DNA of 64,000 nucleotides from assembly GCF_001999285.1 (NCBI RefSeq), contig NZ_MLHN01000002.1, forward strand, positions 85,780 through 149,779, written 5' to 3'. The DNA comes from Rodentibacter genomosp. 1 (lineage in GTDB: Bacteria; Pseudomonadota; Gammaproteobacteria; Enterobacterales; Pasteurellaceae). Position numbers and translations under genes: made by a program. Numbering within the stretch: the stretch's first letter is position 1; the number at the start of each line of letters is the position of its first letter. Positions 7,704 to 17,221 of the stretch are shown one piece after another. Below the pieces are notes generated by a model. It was given only the letters and a program-made list of their open reading frames with translations. It had not been told where the DNA came from and did no database searches.

Positions 7704-8110
7704 AGATCCTTTTAAAATAAAAATGCCCGTGCTTACCACGGGTTTTTTATTGCCAGAACAAAGCTGTTTTTTTCTCTAATTTATTTAATTCTGCCCCAGT
7801 TTATTATATCAAACCACCCCATAACACAAAGGCGAAAACCTTATTTTTCCCTGATTTTCAACCACTTTCACGCACGAAAAATCGCAAGCAAACCTTCGCC
7901 ACGCCCGCACACTAAATGTGTGGATTTCAACGCAAATTGCGATCCTTATTCAAGCCTTTTCAGATATAGTGCCTTTTAGATCCTTTTATTTAGATCTTTC
8001 AACGCAAACCAACGCAGAAAAACGCAGTTTTTAGATCCTTTACTAAAAAGTTAGATCGTTTTAAAATTTTGGGTGCAATTTAGCGTGATTTTTTATAGGT
8101 TAAGATCTTG
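7704..8110. other. Repeat- and GATC-rich non-coding region, probable cos region
   Basis: No gene is visible. The stretch holds a 15-base near-identical direct repeat, AGATC(C/G)TTTTAAAAT, at 7704 and 8053. Further GATC words occur at about 7941, 7979, 7994, 8033 and 8105, and there are iterated CAACGCA/AACGCAG words near 7929 and 8000-8027. In P2-type genomes the cos end lies just 3' of the portal gene, so cos and terminase-binding repeats are the best reading. The exact nick site cannot be picked out by eye. Confidence 0.45.
7722..7750 (+). terminator. Terminator after the P-Q operon
   Basis: The arms CCCGTG and CACGGG flank a short loop and are followed by TTTTTT, 25 bases beyond the portal stop. 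It fits the end of the P-Q late transcript. Confidence 0.8.
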
Positions 8111-8162
8111 TTTTTATTGAAAATGGAAAAATGACCCTAGGCACCAAACAGAATTTAAACAT

Positions 8163-8192
8163 AGAAAGCCGCTTTTACAGCGGCTTTTTTGT
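8163..8192. terminator. Hairpin terminator
   Basis: AAAGCCGCT pairs with AGCGGCTTT over a short loop and is followed by a T run on the plus strand. No gene directly upstream on the plus strand explains it, so its parent transcript may have been deleted along with phage sequence. From here to 8344 nothing else is recognisable. Confidence 0.7.
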
Positions 8193-8344
8193 TGCCTAAA
8201 AATCCTTTATTTTCATTGAGTTGCAAATAAAATCAAAACTATTTACTGTATATAAAATTAGTGTTTAAATTTGCTTAAAGATATATGTCAATTATCAGGG
8301 TTGATCCTATCAACATCCTGTTTTAATCAAAACTCAGGATTATG

Positions 8345-8693
8345 ACTTTCGACAAGCTCGCTCATTGTTTGCTACCGAGTAAAAGTTGTTCATTGCGAAT
8401 TTCTTGATTATTTTTACGATAACGCACGACAATAACTTGCGGTAATACCTCGTTCCGTCGGTTGTGATTTAAATTGAGTAATCTGTACACCAACGGTTGA
8501 TCGCCGTCACGGCACAAGCGGCAAGTTGTAGCAACAAAACGCTGTTGATTGGTCGATCAATCAACATTGAAATTAAACTGTCGTATTCCCGCCGTTGAAT
8601 ACGCGAGCCAATAGTAGTGAGTAAAATATCGGTGATGGATTGTTTGGTGTGCTCGCTTTCGTCAGCTAAGCTCTCACCAGTAAATCTATTCAT
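8345..8693 (-). pseudogene. Truncated phage baseplate protein gpW fused to unknown remnant
   Basis: The reading frame 8469-8693 begins MNRFTGESLADESEHTKQSI and continues through ILLTTIGSRIQRREYDSL and MLIDRP. This is the core of GPW/gp25-type baseplate proteins of P2-like phages (gpW, about 115 aa). The frame ends after 74 residues, just after the conserved Trp, so the C-terminal third is missing. In a neighbouring frame a second open stretch, about 50 codons ending at 8345-8347 (...NEQLLLGSKQ), follows without its own start; I do not recognise it. Gene W belongs with the tail genes left of this window, so its place beyond the portal and cos shows a deletion, an inversion or a second prophage. 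Confidence 0.65.
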
Positions 8694-8760
8694 TATTAAA
8701 CTTTTGCATTTGTGGTTCTTGCTCTTTCGCCTTGGGCGATGTGGGCGTGATTTTGTAAAC
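8690..8760 (-). pseudogene. Possible 3' remnant of a gpV-like baseplate gene
   Basis: Directly upstream of the gpW fragment a minus-strand open frame of about 23 codons ends ...PQMQKFNNE, and its stop overlaps the gpW start. In P2 the spike gene V sits immediately before W, so this is plausibly the last part of a V-like gene cut by the IS481-family fragment that begins at 8760. The peptide is too short to prove it. Confidence 0.35.
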
Positions 8761-9035
8761 TAACGATAAAAGGCATTCCGACTCATTCCCATAATTTTAC
8801 AGACTTGTGAGATATTGCCTAATTTTTCAGCTAGATTAAGTAAGCCGGTTTTGTGTTTAATAAGAGGGTTGCTAGAATAAAGCCAGAGCGTTTCCTTTCT
8901 GTTGAGATTGATTGGACATTCATATTCTACACGGGAAACTCTCAGCTTCTATTATTGCGATTTGTCAGTCTGAGCTTCTACAAAGAATTTAAGCTCAAAT
9001 TAATCGATAGAACGGGGACAGTCAGATTGGCTTTT
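8760..9035 (-). mobile_element. IS481-family element remnant, N-terminal transposase piece plus ends
   Basis: On the minus strand 8760-8877 translate to NPLIKHKTGLLNLAEKLG and then ISQVCKIMGMSRNAFYR before a stop. This is the N-terminal helix-turn-helix start of IS481-family transposases of the type also decayed at 44.1-44.8 kb. Positions 8925-8985 match the N-terminal end of that other copy (ATTGCGATTTGTCAGT is shared). Positions 8985-9030 match, in inverted orientation, its C-terminal end (GAATTTAAGCTCAAATTAAT and GGGGACAGTCAGATTGG). Two different element ends therefore abut here, showing rearrangement after insertion. No functional transposase remains. Confidence 0.7.
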
Positions 9036-9116
9036 ATCTTCTACACAAAATCTTGTTTTCATTACCTTCAATATTTGATTGTAATAGATTTAGCTGCGCA
9101 CAAAGTGCGGTTAAAT

Positions 9117-9476
9117 CTACGCCTGAATCAGCACATCGGCACTAATCCCCATTTGTTGGTGGATTTTACGGATCATATTGAGCGTTAATGGACGTGTACG
9201 ATTAAAGACCTCATAAACTCGATTTGGTTTTCCTATCGTGTTTTCCAAGTCTTTAATCGCCAAACCTTCTTGCTCCATTCTAAATTTAATTGCTTCAATT
9301 GGATCAGGCAAATCTACGGGATAATGCTTCGCTTCATAGTGTTCAATTAAGGTGAGCATTACATCAAAAAAATCGGCTTCTTCTTGAGAAAAGTTTTCTT
9401 TATCAAAGAAAGGTTCAACCGTTTTTAAAGCGGCTTGATAGTCTTGTTCATTACGAATAGGTTTAATTTGATACAT
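9117..9476 (-). CDS. higA: HigA-type antitoxin
   Basis: A 119-aa antitoxin of the HigA family (E. coli YgjM type). The N-terminal half is acidic and helical and should wrap the toxin. The C-terminal half is a helix-turn-helix (about residues 68-115: RMEQEGLAIKDLENTIGKPNRVYEVFNRTRPLTL) that represses the operon. It lies 8 bases downstream of the toxin gene on the same strand, the usual toxin-first order of hig loci. The stop codon sits next to an uptake signal at 9108. The pair probably arrived with the neighbouring mobile DNA. Confidence 0.85.
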   Translation of the reverse strand: MYQIKPIRNEQDYQAALKTVEPFFDKENFSQEEADFFDVMLTLIEHYEAKHYPVDLPDPIEAIKFRMEQEGLAIKDLENTIGKPNRVYEVFNRTRPLTLNMIRKIHQQMGISADVLIQA

Positions 9477-9484
9477 AGCATTCC

Positions 9485-9787
9485 CTAATTTAACTCAATT
9501 TCATTGACGTTGATTTTATCGTATTCGGTATGTATACTAATAAATTTGATATACACCGAACCAAACTGAAAGGCAATCGCTACAACTAATCGGTGATCAT
9601 TGCCTTTTATATTAAACACAACACGGCGATTTTTTAAAATACTAGCAGATTTATATTGCGCCTTAATTTCGTGTGCATTCTGCCAATTCGCTTTCCTCAC
9701 TTCCGCAATCCACGCTTTGAGTGCTTGCTCTGCATCGGGGTGCTTTTCCCAATATGCAACAAGTGTAGAGATTGAAATAATCCGCAT
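9485..9787 (-). CDS. higB: HigB-type mRNA interferase toxin
   Basis: A 100-aa RelE-superfamily toxin of the HigB_toxin type, which cuts mRNA in the ribosome. Typical features are the N-terminal helix region ALKAWIAEVRKANWQNAHEIK, the core RRVVFNIKGNDHRLVVAIAF, and the C-terminal strand-turn VYIKFISIHTEYDKIN with a conserved HxEYD. The start at 9787 has AAGGAAA upstream. The antitoxin follows after 8 bases. The promoter contains a palindrome that probably binds HigA. Confidence 0.87.
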   Translation of the reverse strand: MRIISISTLVAYWEKHPDAEQALKAWIAEVRKANWQNAHEIKAQYKSASILKNRRVVFNIKGNDHRLVVAIAFQFGSVYIKFISIHTEYDKINVNEIELN

Positions 9788-9812
9788 CGTGTTTCCTTCA
9801 TTTAACCTTTGA

Positions 9813-9846
9813 ATACATCATATCCCAATTTGGGATGTTTGTAACC
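9813..9846 (-). promoter_or_regulatory. higBA promoter with palindromic operator
   Basis: On the minus strand TTACAA and TATGAT are 16 bases apart. The spacer contains ATCCCAA-A-TTGGGAT (9822-9836), a perfect 7-bp inverted repeat. Position between -35 and -10 suits autorepression by the HigA helix-turn-helix. Confidence 0.6.
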
Positions 9847-9872
9847 CTTTTATTAACAACAACGAATCTTTT

Positions 9873-10046
9873 ATGGCAACATTCAACAAAATCTTAAACC
9901 CAATGTATTCAGCGATTGCTGCTTACAGTACACAAGAAGATGGTTCAATCAATGCCAAATATGTGATTGGTACCGGCACGGATAATGATGGCGTCGTCAC
10001 AGATTTCACACCAATTATCAGTGAATATCCGATAAAAGTGCGGTAG
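9873..10046 (+). CDS. Small unknown protein, possibly a phage-gene remnant
   Basis: A 57-aa open frame starting MATFNKILNPMYSAIAAYST and ending in IKVR, where the last codons are formed by an uptake signal (AAAGTGCGGTAG). I do not recognise it. It lies between the hig locus and sohB at the edge of the mobile region, has no transmembrane segment, and has only a weak ribosome site. The tail created by the uptake sequence suggests a longer gene truncated when foreign DNA was joined. It may be a real small gene or a fragment of a phage structural gene. Confidence 0.4.
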   Translation: MATFNKILNPMYSAIAAYSTQEDGSINAKYVIGTGTDNDGVVTDFTPIISEYPIKVR

Positions 10047-10065
10047 TTTTGCCGTACTTTTTCTT
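10034..10065 (+). terminator. Uptake-signal inverted pair acting as terminator
   Basis: AAAAGTGCGGTA and TGCCGTACTTTTTC form a stem with a T-rich 3' side. It overlaps the end of the small plus-strand gene at 9873-10046. Confidence 0.6.
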
Positions 10066-10178
10066 GGATAATTTAATCCTGTTACTTTGACTGAAAATAG
10101 AAAATTTTCTGTAAAAAAGTTAGGGCTTGAAGTGAGACTAAAGTACAATACACCGCCTATGATTTAGAGGAGACTGTT

Positions 10179-11237
10179 ATGTGGTCAGATATTTTAACTG
10201 GTTACAGTATTTTTATTTTGGAAATTTTGACAATTTTGTTGCTTATTGCAGCGATTGTCGTATTGATTATTTCTGCTCGTCAGCATAAGGTTGGTGTGCA
10301 AGGTGAGTTAGTTATTACGGATCTATCTGAACATTTTGAAGATACGGTAAAACATTTACGTCATTTTCATTTATCAGAGGATGAATTGAAACAGCAGGAA
10401 AAGGCTGAAAAAAAGGAAGAAAAGCAAAAAGCGAAGTCATTGAAAGCGAGACTGAAGAAAGGTGGAGCGATTGAACCCCCGAAACCTTGTGTTTATGTTT
10501 TAGATTTTAAGGGGGATATTTCTGCTTCGCAAACAACCGCACTTCGTGAAGAGATTTCAGCCATTCTTCATGTCGCAAAGCCCGATGATGAAGTGTTACT
10601 GCGTTTAGAAAGCCCTGGAGGGGTCGTTCACGGATATGGTTTAGCAGCTTCTCAGCTGATGCGTTTAAAACAAAAGGGGATTAAACTTACCGTAGCTGTT
10701 GATAAAGTTGCTGCGAGTGGAGGATATATGATGGCTTGTGTGGCAGATAAAATTATTGCAGCACCTTTTGCAATTGTTGGGTCGATTGGTGTTGTTGCAC
10801 AAATGCCAAATATTCATCGATTATTGAAAAAATACGATGTTGATGTGGATGTGATGACGGCTGGAGAGTTTAAACGAACAATGACGGTACTGGGTGAAAA
10901 TACGGAGAAAGGAAAACAAAAATTTCAGCAAGAATTAGAAGAAACCCATCAATTGTTTAAACAATTTGTGCAGCAAAACCGACCGCACTTGGATATTGAT
11001 CAAGTTTCGACCGGAGAACATTGGTTTGGAACTCAAGCTCTAGAATTAGCCCTAATTGATGGTGTTTCGACTAGTGATGATCTTTTACTTGAAGCGATGA
11101 AAGATAAATCGGTAGTGGGTATCACATACAAAGTAAAGAAACCGTTGCTACAGAAGTTGGGGCAGCAAGTGGAAGAAGGAGCAGATAGCTTGATTCAGCG
11201 TTATATGTATAAAAATTCTAGAGAGTTTATCCATTAA
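10179..11237 (+). CDS. sohB: SohB inner-membrane serine peptidase (family S49)
   Basis: A 352-aa peptidase of the SppA/SohB type, matching the H. influenzae length. One N-terminal membrane segment (about residues 9-32) anchors it, followed by a charged Lys/Glu stretch (residues 68-95) and the S49 domain. The probable nucleophile is Ser180 in VAASGGYM, with Lys232 in GEFKRTMT as the general base. The start has an AGGAG site. It marks the return to core chromosome right of the mobile region. The family degrades signal-peptide or membrane-protein fragments; the exact SohB substrates are not known. Confidence 0.93.
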   Translation: MWSDILTGYSIFILEILTILLLIAAIVVLIISARQHKVGVQGELVITDLSEHFEDTVKHLRHFHLSEDELKQQEKAEKKEEKQKAKSLKARLKKGGAIEPPKPCVYVLDFKGDISASQTTALREEISAILHVAKPDDEVLLRLESPGGVVHGYGLAASQLMRLKQKGIKLTVAVDKVAASGGYMMACVADKIIAAPFAIVGSIGVVAQMPNIHRLLKKYDVDVDVMTAGEFKRTMTVLGENTEKGKQKFQQELEETHQLFKQFVQQNRPHLDIDQVSTGEHWFGTQALELALIDGVSTSDDLLLEAMKDKSVVGITYKVKKPLLQKLGQQVEEGADSLIQRYMYKNSREFIH

Positions 11238-11449
11238 TTTCTTGAGTTTACATTTCCGTTCTTCATAATAAATAGCATTGTAAATAAGAGAGTTTAGCTT
11301 AGTATTAATATTTACAAAATGAATTTTTGCTATTAGTATTAGCGGACATACGAATCTTTGATGACTTTCTATACATGAGATTTGTAAGGTTTAGTTTTAT
11401 CTCTTCTTGATTATATTAGAGGAGACCTTGAACTGTAGAAGGTAAACAC

Positions 11450-12313
11450 ATGAATAAATTATCCCAAGTTTTATTATCAATGACAGCAGTTATAACTATA
11501 TCTGCTTGTGGCAACTTAAGTAAAATTACACCAGAAGGTACACCGGAATATAAGAATGTTGATGGAGTTCAAGTTCCGCAACTTGTATGGCCAAAAATTG
11601 ATGAGTCGGGTTTCAACCATGATGGTAGCCAATTCGGTTCATGGCCAAATTGGGATAACGTACGGATGATTGAACGTGGCATGAATAAAGAACAGTTATA
11701 CAATTTGATTGGACGTCCACATTTCTCAGAGGGATTATATGGTGTAAAAGAATGGGATTATGCCTTTAACTACCGTGAAAATGGGGTGCATAAAATTTGT
11801 CAGTACAAAATTTTATTTGATAAGAACTACAATGCCCAAAGTTTCTTTTGGTATCCAAACGGATGTAATGGTAACTTTGCTTACACTTTAAGTGGCGATT
11901 TCTTGTTTGACTTTGATAAAGATGTATTAACACCACGCGGTCAAGAGGTGGTTGATAATATCGCAGCTCATTTAAAATCATCAGATGCTAAGGAAGTTAA
12001 AGTTGCAGGTTATACAGACCGTTTAGGATCTGATGCGTATAATATGGGGCTTTCCCAACGTCGTGCGAACCGTGTTAAAGCTCGTTTAGTTGAAGATGGT
12101 GTCGTTGCACAAATCACTGCGATTGGTTATGGTAAGAATCCACAGGTTAAAGCTTGTGAGGGGGTTCGTCATGCTAGTCAAGAAGAAAAAGATTGTTTAC
12201 GTCCTAACCGTCGTGTAGAGATTACTGCTTCCAGTTCTGTGTTGAAGTTACATCAAGAAGTGGGGAAAATGAACGGTGGTACACAAGGTCCAACACCACT
12301 TTATCAAAAGTAG
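11450..12313 (+). CDS. OmpA-family lipoprotein with an SmpA/BamE-like N-terminal domain
   Basis: A 287-aa outer-membrane lipoprotein. The signal peptide ends in the lipobox ISAC with acylated Cys20. Residues about 60-130 (NWDNVRMIERGMNKEQLYNLIGRP...) resemble the SmpA/OmlA/BamE fold. Residues about 145-265 form an OmpA-like peptidoglycan-binding domain, with FDKDVLTPRGQEVVDNIAAHL, GYTDRLGSDAYNMGLSQRRA and RPNRRVEI. It should sit in the outer membrane and hold the peptidoglycan. It is monocistronic, with a palindromic terminator right after the stop. This is not the OmpA porin itself, because no beta-barrel is present. Confidence 0.85.
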   Translation: MNKLSQVLLSMTAVITISACGNLSKITPEGTPEYKNVDGVQVPQLVWPKIDESGFNHDGSQFGSWPNWDNVRMIERGMNKEQLYNLIGRPHFSEGLYGVKEWDYAFNYRENGVHKICQYKILFDKNYNAQSFFWYPNGCNGNFAYTLSGDFLFDFDKDVLTPRGQEVVDNIAAHLKSSDAKEVKVAGYTDRLGSDAYNMGLSQRRANRVKARLVEDGVVAQITAIGYGKNPQVKACEGVRHASQEEKDCLRPNRRVEITASSSVLKLHQEVGKMNGGTQGPTPLYQK

Positions 12314-12324
12314 TTTTTGAGTGA

Positions 12325-12358
12325 AAAATAGCATAACCTAGGGTTATGCTATTTTTTA
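12325..12358. terminator. Bidirectional terminator
   Basis: An AT-flanked palindrome, AATAGCATAACC-TA-GGGTTATGCTATT, followed by T on both strands. It separates the plus-strand lipoprotein gene from the minus-strand fructosamine kinase remnant. Confidence 0.85.
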
Positions 12359-12366
12359 TGTGTAGA

Positions 12367-13231
12367 TTAATTTTCCATGATTTTGGTGAGTGTGGTTTGG
12401 GTAAGATGAATGTAATTACCTAAGAAACGATGGCTGAAATTGAGTAAATAATAAAGTTGATAAATTAGTTTTCTTTTTTCATATCCTTGCCAATCTATGG
12501 CAAAAGTGCGGTCATAATTGATATAGAATTTTTCAGGGAAGGGTTCAAAAAGCTCGGTAAAAGCAAGATCACACTCTTTATCTCCCCAGTAACACGCTGG
12601 ATCATAAGTGAATGTTTGATTGTTTACGATGCAAACATTTTCAACCCATAGATTTCCATGTAAAAGAGAGGGCTTTGGATTATGTTTTGCCAGTTTTTGT
12701 GAAATAAGGTAAACGATTTGGTCAATATTTCCAAAATTTAATCCTTTGTCTTTACACAATTGTAACTGCCAGCCAATGCGTTGCTCACTAAAAAATGTTG
12801 CCCAATTGGCGTGCCATTTATTCGGTTGATATTCCGGACCAAGCCAAGTATCAAAAATCTAATCCGTAACATTTTGTGCCAGAGATTTGGTGTAGTTGGG
12901 CTAATTGGTTACCAAATTCCTCAGTAAGTGAAGATTGTTGTTTGATATTGAGTGATTCTAAAAGTAAAAAACTATGGTTTTGTGAGCATCCTACCCCGTA
13001 AACTATGGGAAGGTTAAGTGCGGTCGTTTTTCGTAACATTTCAAGTTGATCGGCTTCTGCTCGAAACATTGAGCGATAGGATTTTTCATTGATTTTGACA
13101 AAAACAGGCTGAATCCCATCATTAATCATCCAAGTTTCATTCATTTCTCCACAATGGATATGTTTCTTTTCCTTAAGTGAGTAATAAGCACCAAATTGAT
13201 CAGCAAATACCTGAGAAATGGATTTCCACAT
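12367..13231 (-). pseudogene. Fructosamine/ketosamine kinase family gene, frameshifted
   Basis: Two minus-strand frames, 12851-13231 and 12367-12759, together give one about 287-aa fructosamine-kinase family protein (YniA type). That family phosphorylates sugars attached to protein amines for deglycation. The N-terminal half carries the nucleotide-binding lobe with FVKINEKS, and the C-terminal half carries DPACYWGDKECDLAF. The frame breaks after YGLDF at about 12855-12859, where a run of five T has one base too many; without it the frame continues as DTWLGPEYQPNKW. The catalytic loop also reads HGNLW where the family has HGDLW, so the catalytic Asp is lost. Both defects argue for a dead gene rather than a single sequencing error. 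Confidence 0.85.
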
Positions 13232-13411
13232 AGCAACCCCCTAGATTTAATACTTCCCCCCATTCTAAGAGAATTTTTAAAGATTACTGTGATATAGCTC
13301 AAAGTTTTATAAATTTTATTCAATGCGTCGATAATAGATAAAACATCCCTTGATTCTAAATAAAAAGGTGATTTTTTAATTCGTTGGTATTATTATTAAC
13401 GCCGTTTTTAA

Positions 13412-14428
<1,017 letters not shown>

Positions 14429-14480
14429 ACTACTTTTTAGATATGAGATAAAACAACGAAATTTTAAGGGATAAAAAATA

Positions 14481-16868
14481 ATGAAATTTAGTGAACAGTG
14501 GGTAAGAGAATGGGTTAATCCAAGCATTTCTACAGAACAATTATGTGATCAAATAACAATGCTTGGGTTAGAAGTGGATAGTGTAGAAAAAGTTGCGGGT
14601 GATTTTACCAATGTCGTGATTGGAGAGGTGGTAGAATGTGCCCAACATCCCGATGCCGATAAATTGCGTGTCACTAAAGTCAATGTGGGTTCGGATCGAT
14701 TGTTAGATATCGTGTGTGGTGCACCAAATTGCCGTCAAGGTTTGAAAGTGGCCTGTGCAATTGAAGGAGCGGTATTACCGGGAGACTTCAAAATTAAGAA
14801 AACAAAATTGCGTGGTCAACCTTCAGAAGGTATGCTTTGTTCGTTCTCTGAATTAGGCATTGATGTTGAGGCGGAGGGAATTATTGAATTACCTTTGGAT
14901 GCGCCTATTGGTCAAAATCTACGTGATTACTTAAATCTAGAAGATCAAACAATTGAGATTAGTTTAACGCCAAATCGTGCAGATTGTTTAAGTATCGCTG
15001 GGATTGCCCGTGAAATTGGTGTGGTGAATAAACTTCCGGTAAATCAACCGCACTTTGAAGTCGTTCCGGCAACCATTTCAGAGAAAGTTGAAATTGATGT
15101 GGCCGAGCAAGAAGCCTGCCCCCGTTATTTATTACGTGTGGTGAAAAATGTCAATGTCAATGCCTCATCTCCAATTTGGATGCAAGAAAAATTGCGTCGT
15201 TGTGGTATTCGTTCTATTGATCCCATTGTCGATATTACCAACTATATTTTGCTTGAGTTAGGCCAGCCAATGCATGCTTTTGATGCAGCAAAAGTAAAAC
15301 AGCCGGTGCAAGTTCGCTTTGCCAAAGAAGGGGAAGAGCTACTTTTACTTGATGGTTCCACCGCAAAATTGCAATCCAACACATTGCTTATTGCCGATCA
15401 AAATGGTCCGCTCGCTATGGCAGGGATTTTTGGTGGTCAAACAAGTGGTGTCACTTCCGAAACCAAAGATGTGATTTTGGAAGCCGCCTTTTTTGCGCCA
15501 TTAGCGATAGCCGGTCGAGCAAGACAATATGGGTTACACACTGATGCCTCACACCGTTTTGAACGAGGCGTTGATTTTGAATTAGCACGTCAAGCTATGG
15601 AGCGCGCAACTGCATTATTACTTGAAATTTGCGGTGGTCAAGCAGGCGAAATCAATGAGGTTGTGAACGAAGATTTTTTACCTAGATTGAGTAAGATTCA
15701 ACTTCGTCGTGAAAAATTAGATGCTTTACTCGGGCATCACATTGAAACGGATACGATCACCGATATTTTTAATCGCCTTGGTTTTAATGTGCAATATGAG
15801 AATGATATATGGACGGTGACTTCAACCAGTTGGCGTTTTGATATTGAAATTGAAGAAGATTTGATTGAGGAAGTGGCTCGTATTTATGGTTATAACAGCA
15901 TTCCGAATCATGCCCCACTTGCTCATTTACGGATGCGTGAACACAAAGAAGTAGATTTAGATTTAAATCGAATTAAAACGGCTCTTGTCGATGCTGACTA
16001 TCAAGAAGCGATTACCTATAGCTTTGTTGATCCTAAAATTCAAGGATTATTACACCCTAATCAAGAAGCATTAGAATTGCCAAATCCAATTTCCGTTGAA
16101 ATGTCCGCTATGCGGGTTTCGTTGTTAAGTGGATTGCTCGGTGCGGTATTATACAATCAGAATCGTCAACAAAATCGGGTTCGTTTATTTGAAACCGGGT
16201 TACGTTTCATTCCTGATACCGAGGCTGAATTTGGCGTACGTCAGGAATTCGTATTAAGTGCAGTGATAAGCGGTTCGGTTAACAATGAAAGTTGGAACAC
16301 GAAATCAGAAGCGGTGGATTTCTTCGATTTAAAAGGTGATCTAGAAAGTCTTCTCTCTTTAACCGGCATTGGAAAAAAAGTACGTTTTGTGGCAAAAATG
16401 TATGATGCACTACACCCGGGACAATCGGCAGCTATTGAATTAGACGGTAAAGAAATTGGTTTTATTGGCACCATTCATCCATCTATCTCTCAAAAATTAG
16501 GGCTAAATGGAAAAGTTGTGGTATTTGAAATTTTATGGAACGCAATAGCAAATCGGACTGTTGTACAAGCGAAAGAAGTTTCAAAATTCCCGGCTAACCG
16601 TCGTGATTTAGCTCTGGTTGTTTCTGATGAAATTGCCGCTGGCGATGTGATTGAAGTCTGCAAACAGGTAGGCGGAGAGAAACTTATTCAAGTGAATTTA
16701 TTTGATGTGTATAAAGGTATTGGGGTGCCAAGTGGTGCTAAAAGCCTTGCGATTAGTTTAATCATCCAAGACAATGAAAAAACCTTGGAAGATGATGAAA
16801 TTAATAAGGTGGTCTCGGCAATATTAGATGAGGTTAAACAACGTTTTAACGCGGAATTAAGGGAGTAA
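14481..16868 (+). CDS. pheT: Phenylalanine-tRNA ligase beta subunit
   Basis: The 795-aa beta subunit. In order it has a tRNA-binding domain (about residues 40-150, [21 protein letters not shown]), the B3/B4 editing domain with [14 protein letters not shown] near residue 355, the B5 domain (about 400-475), and a C-terminal ferredoxin-like anticodon-binding domain beginning [14 protein letters not shown]. It edits mischarged Tyr-tRNA-Phe and binds tRNA for PheS. The gene follows pheS by 52 bases and precedes ihfA by 5 bases. Confidence 0.97.
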   Translation: MKFSEQWVREWVNPSISTEQLCDQITMLGLEVDSVEKVAGDFTNVVIGEVVECAQHPDADKLRVTKVNVGSDRLLDIVCGAPNCRQGLKVACAIEGAVLPGDFKIKKTKLRGQPSEGMLCSFSELGIDVEAEGIIELPLDAPIGQNLRDYLNLEDQTIEISLTPNRADCLSIAGIAREIGVVNKLPVNQPHFEVVPATISEKVEIDVAEQEACPRYLLRVVKNVNVNASSPIWMQEKLRRCGIRSIDPIVDITNYILLELGQPMHAFDAAKVKQPVQVRFAKEGEELLLLDGSTAKLQSNTLLIADQNGPLAMAGIFGGQTSGVTSETKDVILEAAFFAPLAIAGRARQYGLHTDASHRFERGVDFELARQAMERATALLLEICGGQAGEINEVVNEDFLPRLSKIQLRREKLDALLGHHIETDTITDIFNRLGFNVQYENDIWTVTSTSWRFDIEIEEDLIEEVARIYGYNSIPNHAPLAHLRMREHKEVDLDLNRIKTALVDADYQEAITYSFVDPKIQGLLHPNQEALELPNPISVEMSAMRVSLLSGLLGAVLYNQNRQQNRVRLFETGLRFIPDTEAEFGVRQEFVLSAVISGSVNNESWNTKSEAVDFFDLKGDLESLLSLTGIGKKVRFVAKMYDALHPGQSAAIELDGKEIGFIGTIHPSISQKLGLNGKVVVFEILWNAIANRTVVQAKEVSKFPANRRDLALVVSDEIAAGDVIEVCKQVGGEKLIQVNLFDVYKGIGVPSGAKSLAISLIIQDNEKTLEDDEINKVVSAILDEVKQRFNAELRE

Positions 16869-16873
16869 ATTTT

Positions 16874-17170
16874 ATGACACTGACAAAGATTGATATTACC
16901 GAATTTTTAATTGAAAAATATCAATTGCAAAAGTTAGAAGCTAAGCGCTTAGTGGATAATTTCTTTGAAGAAATTCGTTTATCTCTTGAAGCGGGTAACG
17001 ATGTTAAATTATCAGGATTTGGTAATTTTGAATTGCGTGATAAAGCTTCCCGTCCGGGACGCAATCCAAAAACAGGGGAAAGTATCCCTGTTTCAGCTCG
17101 TCGTGTTGTTGCATTTAAACCGGGGCAAAAATTGCGTGCAAGAGTAGAAAAAGCTAAGCTGAGTCAGTAA
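16874..17170 (+). CDS. ihfA: Integration host factor alpha subunit
   Basis: A 98-aa HU/IHF-family protein that bends DNA as a heterodimer with IhfB. The signature [21 protein letters not shown], with the arm Pro in the beta-ribbon, is complete, and the short basic C terminus is typical of the alpha subunit. It is translationally close to pheT (5 bases), the arrangement found in enterobacteria and H. influenzae. An uptake-signal hairpin terminates the operon. Confidence 0.96.
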   Translation: MTLTKIDITEFLIEKYQLQKLEAKRLVDNFFEEIRLSLEAGNDVKLSGFGNFELRDKASRPGRNPKTGESIPVSARRVVAFKPGQKLRARVEKAKLSQ

Positions 17171-17177
17171 TAGAGAA

Positions 17178-17211
17178 AAAGTGCGGTATTTAAGCGCACT
17201 TTTTTGTTTGA
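17178..17211 (+). terminator. Terminator of the pheST-ihfA operon (uptake-signal pair)
   Basis: AAAAAGTGCG pairs with CGCACTTTTTT across a 7-base loop, eight bases after the ihfA stop. One arm carries the AAGTGCGGT uptake core. Confidence 0.85.
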
Positions 17212-17221
17212 GAGATAAAAA

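Noticed and set aside
8131..8150. GACCCTAGGCACCA resembles a tRNA 3' end or prophage attachment site.
   Set aside because: No T-arm or acceptor partner lies upstream, and no second copy is in the window, so neither a tRNA nor an att site can be supported.
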